From contig OZ250151.1 in NCBI GenBank assembly GCA_965237725.1, forward strand, positions 1,984,001 to 2,048,000: a stretch of DNA of 64,000 nucleotides, written 5' to 3'. Origin of the DNA: G965237725 sp965237725. Its GTDB lineage: Bacteria; Pseudomonadota; Gammaproteobacteria; Arenicellales; Poriferihabitantaceae. Made by a program: the position numbers and the translations under genes. Below are positions 44,147 through 52,746 of the stretch, in pieces; position 1 is the first letter of the stretch, and every line of letters begins with the position of its first letter. The notes beneath the pieces were generated by a model that worked only from the letters and a program-made list of their open reading frames with translations, did not search any database and was not told the DNA's origin.

Positions 44147-45220
44147 TTATTCATAATCGCCTGGACCTGAAACAGAGACGTTAGGGTCTAAGGAAAATAG
44201 GTCAGACTCTAAATACTCTTGCACTTCTAACCACGTGCTTTTATTTTTATACATTTTCACCAATTGCGTGCTAGCTACTAAAGCATTGCTGGCACCAGGG
44301 ATTGCCAACGTTTTCTCCAAATCGTTTGTTCCATTTCTCCACTTATCATCGTGCTCATGTTTTTTGGCGTCTTGATTAGCATATGATAAAAATTGAATAA
44401 TACTAATCGGCATATCACTAGACAAGACATTCCGTTTGACGTGTCCACCCGCATAGGAATCTTGTATCATATGCAAAAGCGATCCTAATGCTCTACTTTT
44501 TACCTCTTCAGAAGTCTTCGCAAGAAAAAGTTGCATTGCACTCATATCTGCTAATTCTGATATTAACGCGTTTGCAACCGCATCCGTATTAAGAGGGGCA
44601 CGTGTATCTATAGCGTCCGTAGCTATACGGTATGCAATGCTGGCCCAATCTAGTATCAATTTTACTGTAGCTGATGCTTTTTCTAAATCTTTGTTTGCCA
44701 TTGAATGCAAAAACTGCAAATCTCCAAAGTGGCTACGACCAAGCATCGTGCAATTTAGTCTTTCGAATTTTGACCCGTTTTTCGCAAGCTTCTTTGCATT
44801 TTGAAAATCTATAAACCATGCCTTACCAAACGACGGTTTTAACGGTTTGAAATCATCTTTGGCAAATAGCTGAGCACATGGGTCATCATTCCAAAAGACT
44901 CCACGTATGATTTGTTTCGCCTTGGCATCTTTATCGATATTAGCTCCATTGACGATCCCACCATCAATCAACGCTTGCAAAGTAATTGTTTCATGTACGG
45001 GGTCGCCAATAGCGAATACAGAAGCCTCAATTAGATACTTTCCATCATCCCCTTGTTCAAGCTCTATCTGCCAAATAGATTTCTTGGATCGTTCAGTCGG
45101 CTCAACTGAATAAGATGTCTTTACTAAGCAAAAAAAAGATAATGAAAAAACCAAAAGTGACGCTAAGCGAAACACGCTAATACTATTTCTTAGCACTGGT
45201 GGCTGAAGTATACTTTCCAA
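44147..45220 (-). CDS. secreted phospholipase C/P1 nuclease-like protein
   Basis: A 357-residue protein with a signal peptide (about 15-38). Metal-ligand-like motifs are spaced as in zinc-dependent phospholipase C and P1 nucleases: GDPVHETIT, SHFGDLQFLHSM and LLHMIQDSYAGGH. The fold is inferred from these His/Asp clusters, not from overall similarity. It overlaps the upstream lipoprotein gene by 38 bp, so translation is probably coupled, and it is the last gene of the five-gene minus-strand operon that begins with a nucleotide cyclase. Confidence 0.5.
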   Translation of the reverse strand: MESILQPPVLRNSISVFRLASLLVFSLSFFCLVKTSYSVEPTERSKKSIWQIELEQGDDGKYLIEASVFAIGDPVHETITLQALIDGGIVNGANIDKDAKAKQIIRGVFWNDDPCAQLFAKDDFKPLKPSFGKAWFIDFQNAKKLAKNGSKFERLNCTMLGRSHFGDLQFLHSMANKDLEKASATVKLILDWASIAYRIATDAIDTRAPLNTDAVANALISELADMSAMQLFLAKTSEEVKSRALGSLLHMIQDSYAGGHVKRNVLSSDMPISIIQFLSYANQDAKKHEHDDKWRNGTNDLEKTLAIPGASNALVASTQLVKMYKNKSTWLEVQEYLESDLFSLDPNVSVSGPGDYE

Positions 45221-46196
45221 GTAGATTTCGCTTTGTTACAATTCCATCTATAAGTAATTCTAACTGAATTGTACAACTGTCTAAAAAACTACGTCCATCA
45301 TCCCTTAGCTCGGAATACAAATTGCTGATACTATTTTCATTTTGAATAGAATCTATACTCCGCTCTGCCCCGACACCAGCAAAAAATTCCATTCGGCAAA
45401 CCCCAAAATCATCACAAACCCTTGATTTTTCACTAAAAACCATCTCTTCGTAACGTTGCCCAGATTCGCACGAAACTGACACGATTGAAATTGGGGATAT
45501 CGTTGGTCGAACTACATTTGTCCTAATATCAATTGTCAATTCGACATTTGACTCAAAATATCGAGAATCATTTTCTGTCCTTAGCGCTTCTGCAAGTTCG
45601 GAATACGCCCTAGCTTTACGTGCCACATCTCTTCTTACAAGAGTCAGAGTCTCAAAAGTTTCGCTACGCGCTAACTCGTGCCTAGTATCCGAACCATCTT
45701 CTGCGGCTACTTCTAATGACTCCATGAAAGACTTGGATTTTTCACTATCAAAGTTACTAAATTTTATCGCATCATTAATAAACCCTCGAACTCCCTTGAT
45801 TCTCGCCCAAAATTCACCGTCAAAATCAGAACTCGGAGAAAAATTTCTGTCAAAGTACCCGGAAAATCGATCAGCAGCTCCTTCTAAGTCATTTTCCAAG
45901 ACTTTTCGAAATTGAAGTTGTGAAAGCTCACCTTCCTTTAACCCAATTTTTTCTAGCTCAGTTCGTTTTAACCCTGTTTTCAGTGAAAGTCTTTCTAATA
46001 ATTCAGGCGTAATTCTAATTCCCGCACGATTTGCTGATAATGAAATTGGTGACATCCATACTTCATTTGCTCGGGAATTCTGAAAATCTATACTAGGAGA
46101 TATAGATTTTGGCGTCACAATGGCACAAGACATCAATGAAACGCAGGTTGTTAATAATATTACTAGTTTAAATTGATAATAATTTCCTTTGCTCAT
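45183..46196 (-). CDS. lipoprotein of unknown function
   Basis: A 337-residue predicted lipoprotein with lipobox LMSC at about residue 24. The mature protein is charged and helix-rich (about 60-230), with a C-terminal region that looks beta-rich and includes two cysteines in a CDDFGVC pattern. I do not recognise a family. It lies 12 bp after the caspase-like gene and overlaps the phospholipase C-like gene, so it belongs to the operon. Confidence 0.7.
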   Translation of the reverse strand: MSKGNYYQFKLVILLTTCVSLMSCAIVTPKSISPSIDFQNSRANEVWMSPISLSANRAGIRITPELLERLSLKTGLKRTELEKIGLKEGELSQLQFRKVLENDLEGAADRFSGYFDRNFSPSSDFDGEFWARIKGVRGFINDAIKFSNFDSEKSKSFMESLEVAAEDGSDTRHELARSETFETLTLVRRDVARKARAYSELAEALRTENDSRYFESNVELTIDIRTNVVRPTISPISIVSVSCESGQRYEEMVFSEKSRVCDDFGVCRMEFFAGVGAERSIDSIQNENSISNLYSELRDDGRSFLDSCTIQLELLIDGIVTKRNLLGKYTSATSAKK

Positions 46197-46208
46197 AATT
46201 TATCACCG

Positions 46209-47201
46209 CTAATCGTAATTTGAAATTTTATAACCTTCTGTCCGAGCTTCGTATTTAATCTCAGATTCATTTGCTTTCCGTACCCAATGTTTATTTACCA
46301 CAACTATTGATTGCGACCCAGAACCCCAAGGAGTTTGTTGAAATTTTTCGTCTTGCGATATTAATTTCTTTTGCTTTTTTGCTCCATCGTGATTTGGAAC
46401 CCAACGGTTAACGTATTGGAATATCTCACCCGTATCAATTTTTCCGTCTGGTGGTTCCCCGTAAACTGTTGTATCAGCCTCAGTGAGCGCCTTGATAAAG
46501 TGATGCGTAAATACACTGATTCCAAGCTCGCTATCAAAATAGGATTTTTCTTCCAACGTACTCGAATAAAGGTGATAGGGAAGATGTTCAGCACTCATGG
46601 TGGCTGAAAAACCTGAACCAGGGCCAATAATATCTGCACATGCGTCAATAACTAAAATCTTATCCACACTTGGCGCGCTAATAGCCATCTTCTCTAGAAT
46701 ACCTTGGACACGCATAAACGACCCAGGGAGGTCTAGTTCGCTATTAGGAAATGCGAGAACACGATCTGGCCTATCATTCGCGCCATATGGGCCAGTAAAT
46801 GCACCGCCGTGCCCCGTCAAATAAAGAAGAAACAAGGTGTCATCCTTATCTTCAATTGCTGAGAGCTGTCGTTCAATAACCTTATCAACATCTGAAACGC
46901 TTACGGATGAGGATGGATCAAAATTAATTGGTTTGTAACTATCAATGTACTCTACATTTTCCGTATCCGAATAAACGGTAACTGTATCGAAACCAACTTT
47001 ACGAAGCTCAACTTGCAAGGCATTTAGATCATTGAAAAAGGGAAGGTTTCGAAAAATTCCTTCACCAGCACCGCCCTCATATAATTCAGCGCCTATGAGC
47101 AGAGCAATCCGTTTCTGATAACCATATACTGACTGTAGGGGGGCAACCCCTATCATAAAGGTTATACATATTACTACTTTAAGCAATTTTGAATTCAGCA
47201 T
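46209..47201 (-). CDS. secreted caspase-like (peptidase C14) protease
   Basis: A 330-residue protein with a signal peptide at about 1-28. Residues 30-300 form a caspase/metacaspase p20-like domain: RIALLIGAELY, the first strand; catalytic H131 in YLTGHGGAF; catalytic C188 in LVIDACADI. The acidic residues near the substrate loop fit a P1 Arg/Lys preference, as in bacterial metacaspases. Export makes it unusual. It lies between an alpha/beta hydrolase gene (67 bp) and a lipoprotein gene (12 bp). Confidence 0.85.
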   Translation of the reverse strand: MLNSKLLKVVICITFMIGVAPLQSVYGYQKRIALLIGAELYEGGAGEGIFRNLPFFNDLNALQVELRKVGFDTVTVYSDTENVEYIDSYKPINFDPSSSVSVSDVDKVIERQLSAIEDKDDTLFLLYLTGHGGAFTGPYGANDRPDRVLAFPNSELDLPGSFMRVQGILEKMAISAPSVDKILVIDACADIIGPGSGFSATMSAEHLPYHLYSSTLEEKSYFDSELGISVFTHHFIKALTEADTTVYGEPPDGKIDTGEIFQYVNRWVPNHDGAKKQKKLISQDEKFQQTPWGSGSQSIVVVNKHWVRKANESEIKYEARTEGYKISNYD

Positions 47202-47268
47202 TCGCTTAATAATTCAATATTCTTTTCTATGTTAAAAGTAAGAACAACATATGTTCTAAGATACAAAC

Positions 47269-48123
47269 TTAAAAATATTTCGCCAATAATTCACTGAACT
47301 CTGGGGTCCTCAAGTATCCATAAGATTTGTGGTAAGCCCACAAAGGATTTTGACCGATCTCGATTCCCCAGTCGTTCATCACACGATCATCTTCGGCTTT
47401 TACACCATCTTTGTTTTTTGAATAATCGCCTCTTAAATGGGTATCAAAACAAACTGGGTCTCTACGGTCCGCAAAGTTTGTCCAATTTTTTACGATTGAA
47501 GGTGTGCGAGTAGATTTAAATTCCCTTTTTATCTCATTTTTTACATGAGGTAATCCAAGGGGGCATCCCATGGTGACGAAGTGTTCGATGGCTGTATTGC
47601 TATCCTGATTACCTAGTATCCTTGCGACGTCATAGGAGACGATGGTTCCCATGGAATGGGTAACAAGAATTATAGTTTTGCCTGCATGTTCATTTAATGC
47701 ATCTACTACGGTTTTTCTGCACTTTTCTCTTTTGTCTTTTTCTTCATAATAAAAGTGCAGATTATCCAACTTATTCTCCAATAACCAACCAGACGCATTG
47801 TCGAGCATTCCCCGCCCTTTTAGGAATTCGATAGCACCATCCCCCAAATCCGCGACGGATGCAATTGCTGATTCATACCAACGATCTTTATATTTTTTCA
47901 AATGTGATTCTTTAACAGCAGGTTGATACACGGGGTCCGCATAATCATTTCCGTAAAAAACGTCTGCCCAATAACACATATGAAAATTTAATTCCTTTGG
48001 CGAAATATCAATGCCCTGATTTACACAAAGACCTTCGCTGATCGATTTTCGCCACCCATCTTCCAGTTGGGCTGGTTTGGGTTTTTTGTTAAGGCCGTGT
48101 ACACCAATTATCATATAGTTCAT
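47269..48123 (-). CDS. alpha/beta hydrolase, serine type
   Basis: A 284-residue cytoplasmic protein with YMIIGVHGLNKKP as the oxyanion strand, nucleophile elbow THSMGTIVS near residue 160, and a likely acid/base in the DRRDPVCFDTHL region. It resembles uncharacterised esterase-like hydrolases also found beside effector or defence genes. It starts 17 bp after the nucleotide cyclase gene and is second in the operon. Confidence 0.75.
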   Translation of the reverse strand: MNYMIIGVHGLNKKPKPAQLEDGWRKSISEGLCVNQGIDISPKELNFHMCYWADVFYGNDYADPVYQPAVKESHLKKYKDRWYESAIASVADLGDGAIEFLKGRGMLDNASGWLLENKLDNLHFYYEEKDKREKCRKTVVDALNEHAGKTIILVTHSMGTIVSYDVARILGNQDSNTAIEHFVTMGCPLGLPHVKNEIKREFKSTRTPSIVKNWTNFADRRDPVCFDTHLRGDYSKNKDGVKAEDDRVMNDWGIEIGQNPLWAYHKSYGYLRTPEFSELLAKYF

Positions 48124-48140
48124 TTACATTCTCCTGATTT

Positions 48141-48842
48141 TTACATTTTTACACTTGCAAGCGGACTGAACCTGCGTCTTAGGATTTCGAAAAACGGGGT
48201 TGAAAATTCTTCACGATGTTTGTGGTTTAGCCGCCATACCTTTACCTTTCGCCGGAACCCACGAAGTTTAGGGCCATCCATCTTTATAAGATTTAATCTC
48301 GAGCCAATCAAATCGGCGCTCTGACGATTGAAAACAATATCATTGGGTTTAGCCAGACTCTTGAGCCGATCCGCTAAAAACGGTAACTCCCCAAAAACTA
48401 CTTCTTGCCTAACCAATTCCAAATACGATTTAATCCCAACACCCGTCACAACTGAGATCCGGACAGCGTGTATTTGGTTTGTAAATTCAAAAATTTCAGG
48501 GCTATCAGAAATTTCTTTCTGCAAATCAATCGCAGCACGGGCTGCATTAATTGCGCTTTCCCTTACACCAAACGTGTTTTCGAAGATTGCATAAACCCCA
48601 TCACCTACACATCGGATCAATCTACCGTTATGAGTTCTAAATACCCTGTCAGCAATCTCGTAGTAGCTTGTTAGAAACTCACCCATTTCAATCGGCGAAA
48701 GATTTTCGGAAATCGCAGTGGAGTCAACCAGGTCACACATAAGCAATGACAATAGCTCGAGGCTATTTGAATCAATATCAGGACCAATCGGCTCGACCCT
48801 ACACAGCGGCTCTGTTCCGGGAGTTTGCTGGTTTGTATTCAT
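48141..48842 (-). CDS. class III nucleotide cyclase-domain protein, stand-alone
   Basis: A 233-residue cytoplasmic protein made almost entirely of a class III cyclase catalytic domain. Metal aspartates D37 (MCDLVDST) and D81 (VGDGVYAIF) are present, as is R159 of the transition-state pair in ADRLKSLA. The partner asparagine (usually four residues before the arginine in NxAxR) is phenylalanine here, so activity is uncertain. It is the first gene of the operon with the caspase-like protease, and a CRP-like protein with a cyclic-nucleotide-binding signature is encoded at 56542, so a local cAMP/cGMP circuit is plausible. Confidence 0.85.
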   Translation of the reverse strand: MNTNQQTPGTEPLCRVEPIGPDIDSNSLELLSLLMCDLVDSTAISENLSPIEMGEFLTSYYEIADRVFRTHNGRLIRCVGDGVYAIFENTFGVRESAINAARAAIDLQKEISDSPEIFEFTNQIHAVRISVVTGVGIKSYLELVRQEVVFGELPFLADRLKSLAKPNDIVFNRQSADLIGSRLNLIKMDGPKLRGFRRKVKVWRLNHKHREEFSTPFFEILRRRFSPLASVKM

Positions 48843-48945
48843 GTACGAATGAAATCTCCACGCGGCTTTGGTTAATAAATCTAATTACTTATGAATTTTT
48901 AACTTTCTATAATTTGCATCTCTGGTTGACAAATATAATGGTGCC

Positions 48946-49012
48946 CCGTGAACAATATGGGAATCCTCCGTGAATAAACCGCGAACTCTGGGGGAATCTA
49001 CGAAACTAGAAT
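48946..49012 (+). promoter_or_regulatory. SARP-type promoter: five heptamers at 11-bp spacing plus -10
   Basis: Heptamers of consensus nnGnGAA begin at 48946 (CCGTGAA), 48957 (ATGGGAA), 48968 (CCGTGAA), 48979 (CCGCGAA) and 48990 (GGGGGAA): five copies at exactly 11 bp. A TAGAAT -10 follows at 49007-49012, 10 bp after the last heptamer. SARP proteins bind direct heptamer repeats in 11-bp steps just upstream of the -10, and a SARP-like regulator is encoded at 52747-54459. The promoter faces the haloperoxidase-like gene at 49128. Confidence 0.65.
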
Positions 49013-49127
49013 TCCGGAAGCATGATTTTTCCGTGAAACCTGCGATGAACCACTACATCCTATTTGATTTTATTGTTACTCTGTGAAGCAGATAACAAAT
49101 TTAATTAATCAGTGCGAGGATTACAAA

Positions 49128-50252
49128 ATGGCAAATCACTCAGAAAGTAATGACAAATATTCCCAGCGCTATACTTTTAATGAAGCTGATGCAGGATCGG
49201 ATGGCCTTGATATACGTGAGAAAGATGATCTGTTTGATGGTGAATGGGATGAAATCGAAGAGAGTGATGACACTTTCCCTCGCAGCAGAAGTCGCAGTAG
49301 AAGTCGCAGTAGAAGCAGAAGTCGTAGCAGAAGTAGAAGTAGAAGTAGAAGTCGCAGCAGAAGCAGAAGTCGCAGTAGAAGTAGAGGTTTCTCGGTTCAC
49401 GACTTTGATTATGACGATTTCGACGATTTAAGTTTTGATGAGTTCTATGATAATAGGCATGATTCAGTAAGAACGGATATTCGCTGGATTGACCAACATT
49501 ATCTTAATCGATTTATAGAAGATAATAGAAACCTCATTGATTTCAAACCCAGTGGCCAGCCAAACACAAAAAAATTTCCACTTATTCGTAGTAGGTATGT
49601 TGGTAAACCCGGATATGAGTATCTTACGGTAGCCAGGTATTTTTCACCGGATTACCGAGGATACACACGAGAATTTCGAAGAATTCTGAAATCTGAAATT
49701 CATGAACTTATTTGGAAGCAGGAACACCCTCAATTGGATGAGCGCATTGATGATATTTATGATGAAGCCATCGATTTTATCCCAAGGGTTATGGACACCT
49801 GTGGCATAGATCCTGAGATTCACTCCAAGACCACTCGCCTGATAGAAACCTTTGTCCTTATCGGTTATGCCGTTGTAGTACACTTTAAATTAGGTTTCAA
49901 ACGACCGCGCCCAAATCAAGTTAGCCGCAGAATTTACCCGTCTATTCCAGTGCCGGCCCACTTTTCCTTTCCTAGCGGGCATTCGACTCAAGCCCACTTA
50001 GTAAGCTTGGTGCTGTGTAAACTTTTTGAAGGCACACATTTGGCTAAACTTGATGCACAGCCTCTTAGGGATCACCTCGACGAACTGGCAAAGGATATAG
50101 CGGAAAACAGAGAATGGGCTGGCGTACATTACGATACGGATTCAGAAGCGGGAAAAGCACTTGCGCATCGCATATTTTCGGCCTCGAAGCTTGGCCGCTC
50201 AAATAGCATTTTCAAAAATTTATTTGATGATGCAAAAAGTGAGTGGTTGTAA
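49128..50252 (+). CDS. PAP2/vanadium haloperoxidase-like protein with (RS)17 tract
   Basis: A 374-residue protein. ATG 49128, with GAGGA about 10 bp upstream, is preferred to GTG 49083. Residues 52-86 are an uninterrupted R-S repeat ending in R. The C-terminal half has the vanadium haloperoxidase/PAP2 site: K258 in KLGFKRPRP, PSGH at 282-285, and NREWAGVHYDTD as the third motif. Members are phosphatases or haloperoxidases. There is no clear signal peptide, so an RS tract on a cytoplasmic PAP2 enzyme is odd; the tract may bind nucleic acid or polyphosphate, or act as a target for arginine methylation by the PRMT-like protein encoded at 54609. Confidence 0.8.
   Translation: MANHSESNDKYSQRYTFNEADAGSDGLDIREKDDLFDGEWDEIEESDDTFPRSRSRSRSRSRSRSRSRSRSRSRSRSRSRSRSRSRGFSVHDFDYDDFDDLSFDEFYDNRHDSVRTDIRWIDQHYLNRFIEDNRNLIDFKPSGQPNTKKFPLIRSRYVGKPGYEYLTVARYFSPDYRGYTREFRRILKSEIHELIWKQEHPQLDERIDDIYDEAIDFIPRVMDTCGIDPEIHSKTTRLIETFVLIGYAVVVHFKLGFKRPRPNQVSRRIYPSIPVPAHFSFPSGHSTQAHLVSLVLCKLFEGTHLAKLDAQPLRDHLDELAKDIAENREWAGVHYDTDSEAGKALAHRIFSASKLGRSNSIFKNLFDDAKSEWL
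49281..49385 (+). repeat. 105-bp tandem coding repeat encoding (RS)17R
   Basis: A tandem array of AGA/CGC/CGT and AGT/AGC codons within the haloperoxidase-like gene. Codon choice varies between units (AGAAGT, CGCAGT, AGAAGC), so this is not a fresh expansion by slippage of one unit, and the reading of alternate Arg and Ser has been kept by selection. Confidence 0.9.
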
Positions 50253-50256
50253 TCTC

Positions 50257-52746
50257 GTGAAAAATGATAAGAAATCGAGCTTACCCAAAATGCCTCGCAA
50301 AGCACGTTTAAGAATAATTGGGATCGAAGTTGTTCAGTCCTTACAAAACCCTCGAAACGAAATTTCATTGCTTCAGGGTAGACCGACTTATTTTCGCATC
50401 TATCTGAAGAAAACTGGGGGTCCAGAAATAGATCGAGTTGATGGGGAAGTTGAACTTAAAATTAACCAGAACAGTCAAACGAGAACAATTTGCCTTGAAA
50501 GTCAGGCACCACTTGAAAACTTTGATAATCGTGATTTGCTCAGGCAGAGATTGCATTGGAATCAGTCTCTAAACTTTCACATCGATGAAAAGTTTTTCGA
50601 GGACGCAGGATTTAATGATCAAAGTGACATTAAGATTACTGTGAAAGTAAAATGCCTGAACTGTTGGTTTGGTCAAATCCGAGTTGGGTCGAATATCACT
50701 AATGCCGGGTCTAAAAAACAGTTAAATTTTCAAACCCCAACAGAGTTAAGGTGTCAGATAGTTGGCTACCGATATACCGATCGAGAAAATATTGAGGTTC
50801 ACTCGCCAACTGCGGGGGACTATAGAGCGATCAAGGAATTTATTCGATCCGCATTTCCTATTAGCAACTTAATTTTTAATCATCGCACTATAGACGCCCC
50901 CAGGAAATTTAATAGATTACGAAAGATATCAAAGCGTAGCGATCGCAGCGAAGAACGTGTTGATTTCATCTATTCTTTACTATTCCAACACTTGCTCGCG
51001 ATTAGAAACCAGGATTTGTCACAATCCATTTCGCCTGAACCCTGTTTGCCCTCAGCTAAAATTAAGCGAAAAACTCCTGCGCAAAACTCCAATGCTAATA
51101 CGCTTTACCTTGGATTGATTAGTGACCCTACCGGAAGATTCGGTGGCGCTGCTATGAACACACCGCAATACGCTACGCCGCATATCGTCGCATTCGCTGA
51201 AACGGAGGCTGAAGGTATACTTGCTGCACACGAATTGGGCCATTTAATGGGTCGATTACATCCCGGCATTCCCAACAAGAAAATCCATGGTAAGTTTATT
51301 GGACAATCGGATCAATATAGCGACCCCAATAATAAATGTAAGAGTTGTGTGGATGGCCCAACTGGGACCCCATCAGGTACAAATGGTCATTTATGTACAA
51401 ACGAATATGGTTACATTTCTGCCGATCAGGAGGATGCGGAAAGAATACTACTTGGCCTAGATACCCGCGCGTCAAAACATGCCCCCTCGGTACTTCATCA
51501 TAATGAAAATTTCGACCTAATGACATACCTGTTTCCCCAATGGCTGTCGGGGCACACCTATGAAGGCATGTTGTGTAGGATGCGGGAAATTCAAATCCTC
51601 CCCGTTTCTGCAAGGACTCATAAATGGGTGATTATTGGAGGTTACAACTTTGTAGAGCGTACGGGAATTATTAATTTTGTTTTACCCTCAGCTATTAATA
51701 CGTCTTTGGGTAATCCGAAAGATACATACACCGAACCTACTGCCAGCAATATTGGAATAACAATTGAGCTCAAGGTCGAGTGGTTAGATTGTGAAATAAG
51801 TTACATACCCGTGGATTTTAAAGACCCCAAAATTGCGGATAGCAATCCCGATATTGGAGTATTTCAAGAAACCTTGGAATCCAAAATGCCTAATCCACCC
51901 AAAAGAATTACACTCTTAATAAACTGTATACCGATTGACGTTTACGATCTAACGAGTGATGCTCCACCAGTCCTAGGTAATAGTTCGAATCATTCGATAT
52001 CGAAAAAAAATAACTTGGGCACTTCCGATTTCACAGAATCAATTACCCGAGGCTCGTTTGAATTCGACGATTGCGATAGAATTTTCATTAAGTACTCAGT
52101 TGACAATGGCGAGTTTTACTTCCTTTTTAATTGGGGTGCTCGACCCGATCGATGCGGGGCAAAAAAGGTCGTACGAAGTTCTTTAGACTCCATTACTTAT
52201 TTTGAAGAACTACTTAATAGCATTGATAATCTTTCAAACCCGATCACAACTACTATCCAATTTAAAAGAAATAAAAAACCACTAGCGGTCGATCCAATAT
52301 TTTGCACCAATAGGAATTATAAATGGGAAACCATTTCAACCACCAACCGGATACAGGAGAAATTATGGATAAGTCCTGAGTTTTGTGCACGACTATCGTC
52401 GAATGGACGTGACGAGACATTGCCTGATAATGAAGAACTATTTGTTGAAAAAGTGGACATTCATAACTTTGATACGACATTTAATGATCTATGTTTTCAA
52501 TTTCGCGTATTCGTTACTGTCGCTGGAATTAATTATTTAGTTTATGACACAACCGGGGATTCAAACTGCGTGAACATATTGGATAAATGCATCAGGATTG
52601 AAGCTCTTGGTAGTTTAGGGCCTCAAAAATTAAACTTTTTTAAGGACATCGAATCTGGGGAACACACCGAACCAAGGCAATACTATCGCCCAACTGTGTA
52701 CGAATCTAATTCATCTCAGTGTGGAGACAACGGAGATAACAAATAG
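50257..52746 (+). CDS. metzincin-type metalloprotease, large
   Basis: An 829-residue protein if translated from GTG 50257, which is 4 bp after the haloperoxidase stop; ATG 50290 is another option, and the open frame extends upstream into that gene. The zinc motif H325-E-L-G-H329-L-M-G-R-L-H335 (HExxHxxGxxH) and the Met-turn in FDLMTYL identify a metzincin. The N-terminal region (about 1-150) looks beta-rich and the C-terminal third is a long uncharacterised region. No signal peptide is clear. It is translationally coupled to the RS-repeat gene, so the two proteins probably act together. Confidence 0.75.
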   Translation: MKNDKKSSLPKMPRKARLRIIGIEVVQSLQNPRNEISLLQGRPTYFRIYLKKTGGPEIDRVDGEVELKINQNSQTRTICLESQAPLENFDNRDLLRQRLHWNQSLNFHIDEKFFEDAGFNDQSDIKITVKVKCLNCWFGQIRVGSNITNAGSKKQLNFQTPTELRCQIVGYRYTDRENIEVHSPTAGDYRAIKEFIRSAFPISNLIFNHRTIDAPRKFNRLRKISKRSDRSEERVDFIYSLLFQHLLAIRNQDLSQSISPEPCLPSAKIKRKTPAQNSNANTLYLGLISDPTGRFGGAAMNTPQYATPHIVAFAETEAEGILAAHELGHLMGRLHPGIPNKKIHGKFIGQSDQYSDPNNKCKSCVDGPTGTPSGTNGHLCTNEYGYISADQEDAERILLGLDTRASKHAPSVLHHNENFDLMTYLFPQWLSGHTYEGMLCRMREIQILPVSARTHKWVIIGGYNFVERTGIINFVLPSAINTSLGNPKDTYTEPTASNIGITIELKVEWLDCEISYIPVDFKDPKIADSNPDIGVFQETLESKMPNPPKRITLLINCIPIDVYDLTSDAPPVLGNSSNHSISKKNNLGTSDFTESITRGSFEFDDCDRIFIKYSVDNGEFYFLFNWGARPDRCGAKKVVRSSLDSITYFEELLNSIDNLSNPITTTIQFKRNKKPLAVDPIFCTNRNYKWETISTTNRIQEKLWISPEFCARLSSNGRDETLPDNEELFVEKVDIHNFDTTFNDLCFQFRVFVTVAGINYLVYDTTGDSNCVNILDKCIRIEALGSLGPQKLNFFKDIESGEHTEPRQYYRPTVYESNSSQCGDNGDNK

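Noticed and set aside
49031..49037. A further CCGTGAA as sixth SARP heptamer
   Set aside because: It is 41 bp from the fifth heptamer and out of the 11-bp phase, and it lies downstream of the -10.
49140..49400. Minus-strand open frame full of Ser/Thr/Ala repeats
   Set aside because: It is the antisense shadow of the RS-repeat coding tract and has no start context of its own.
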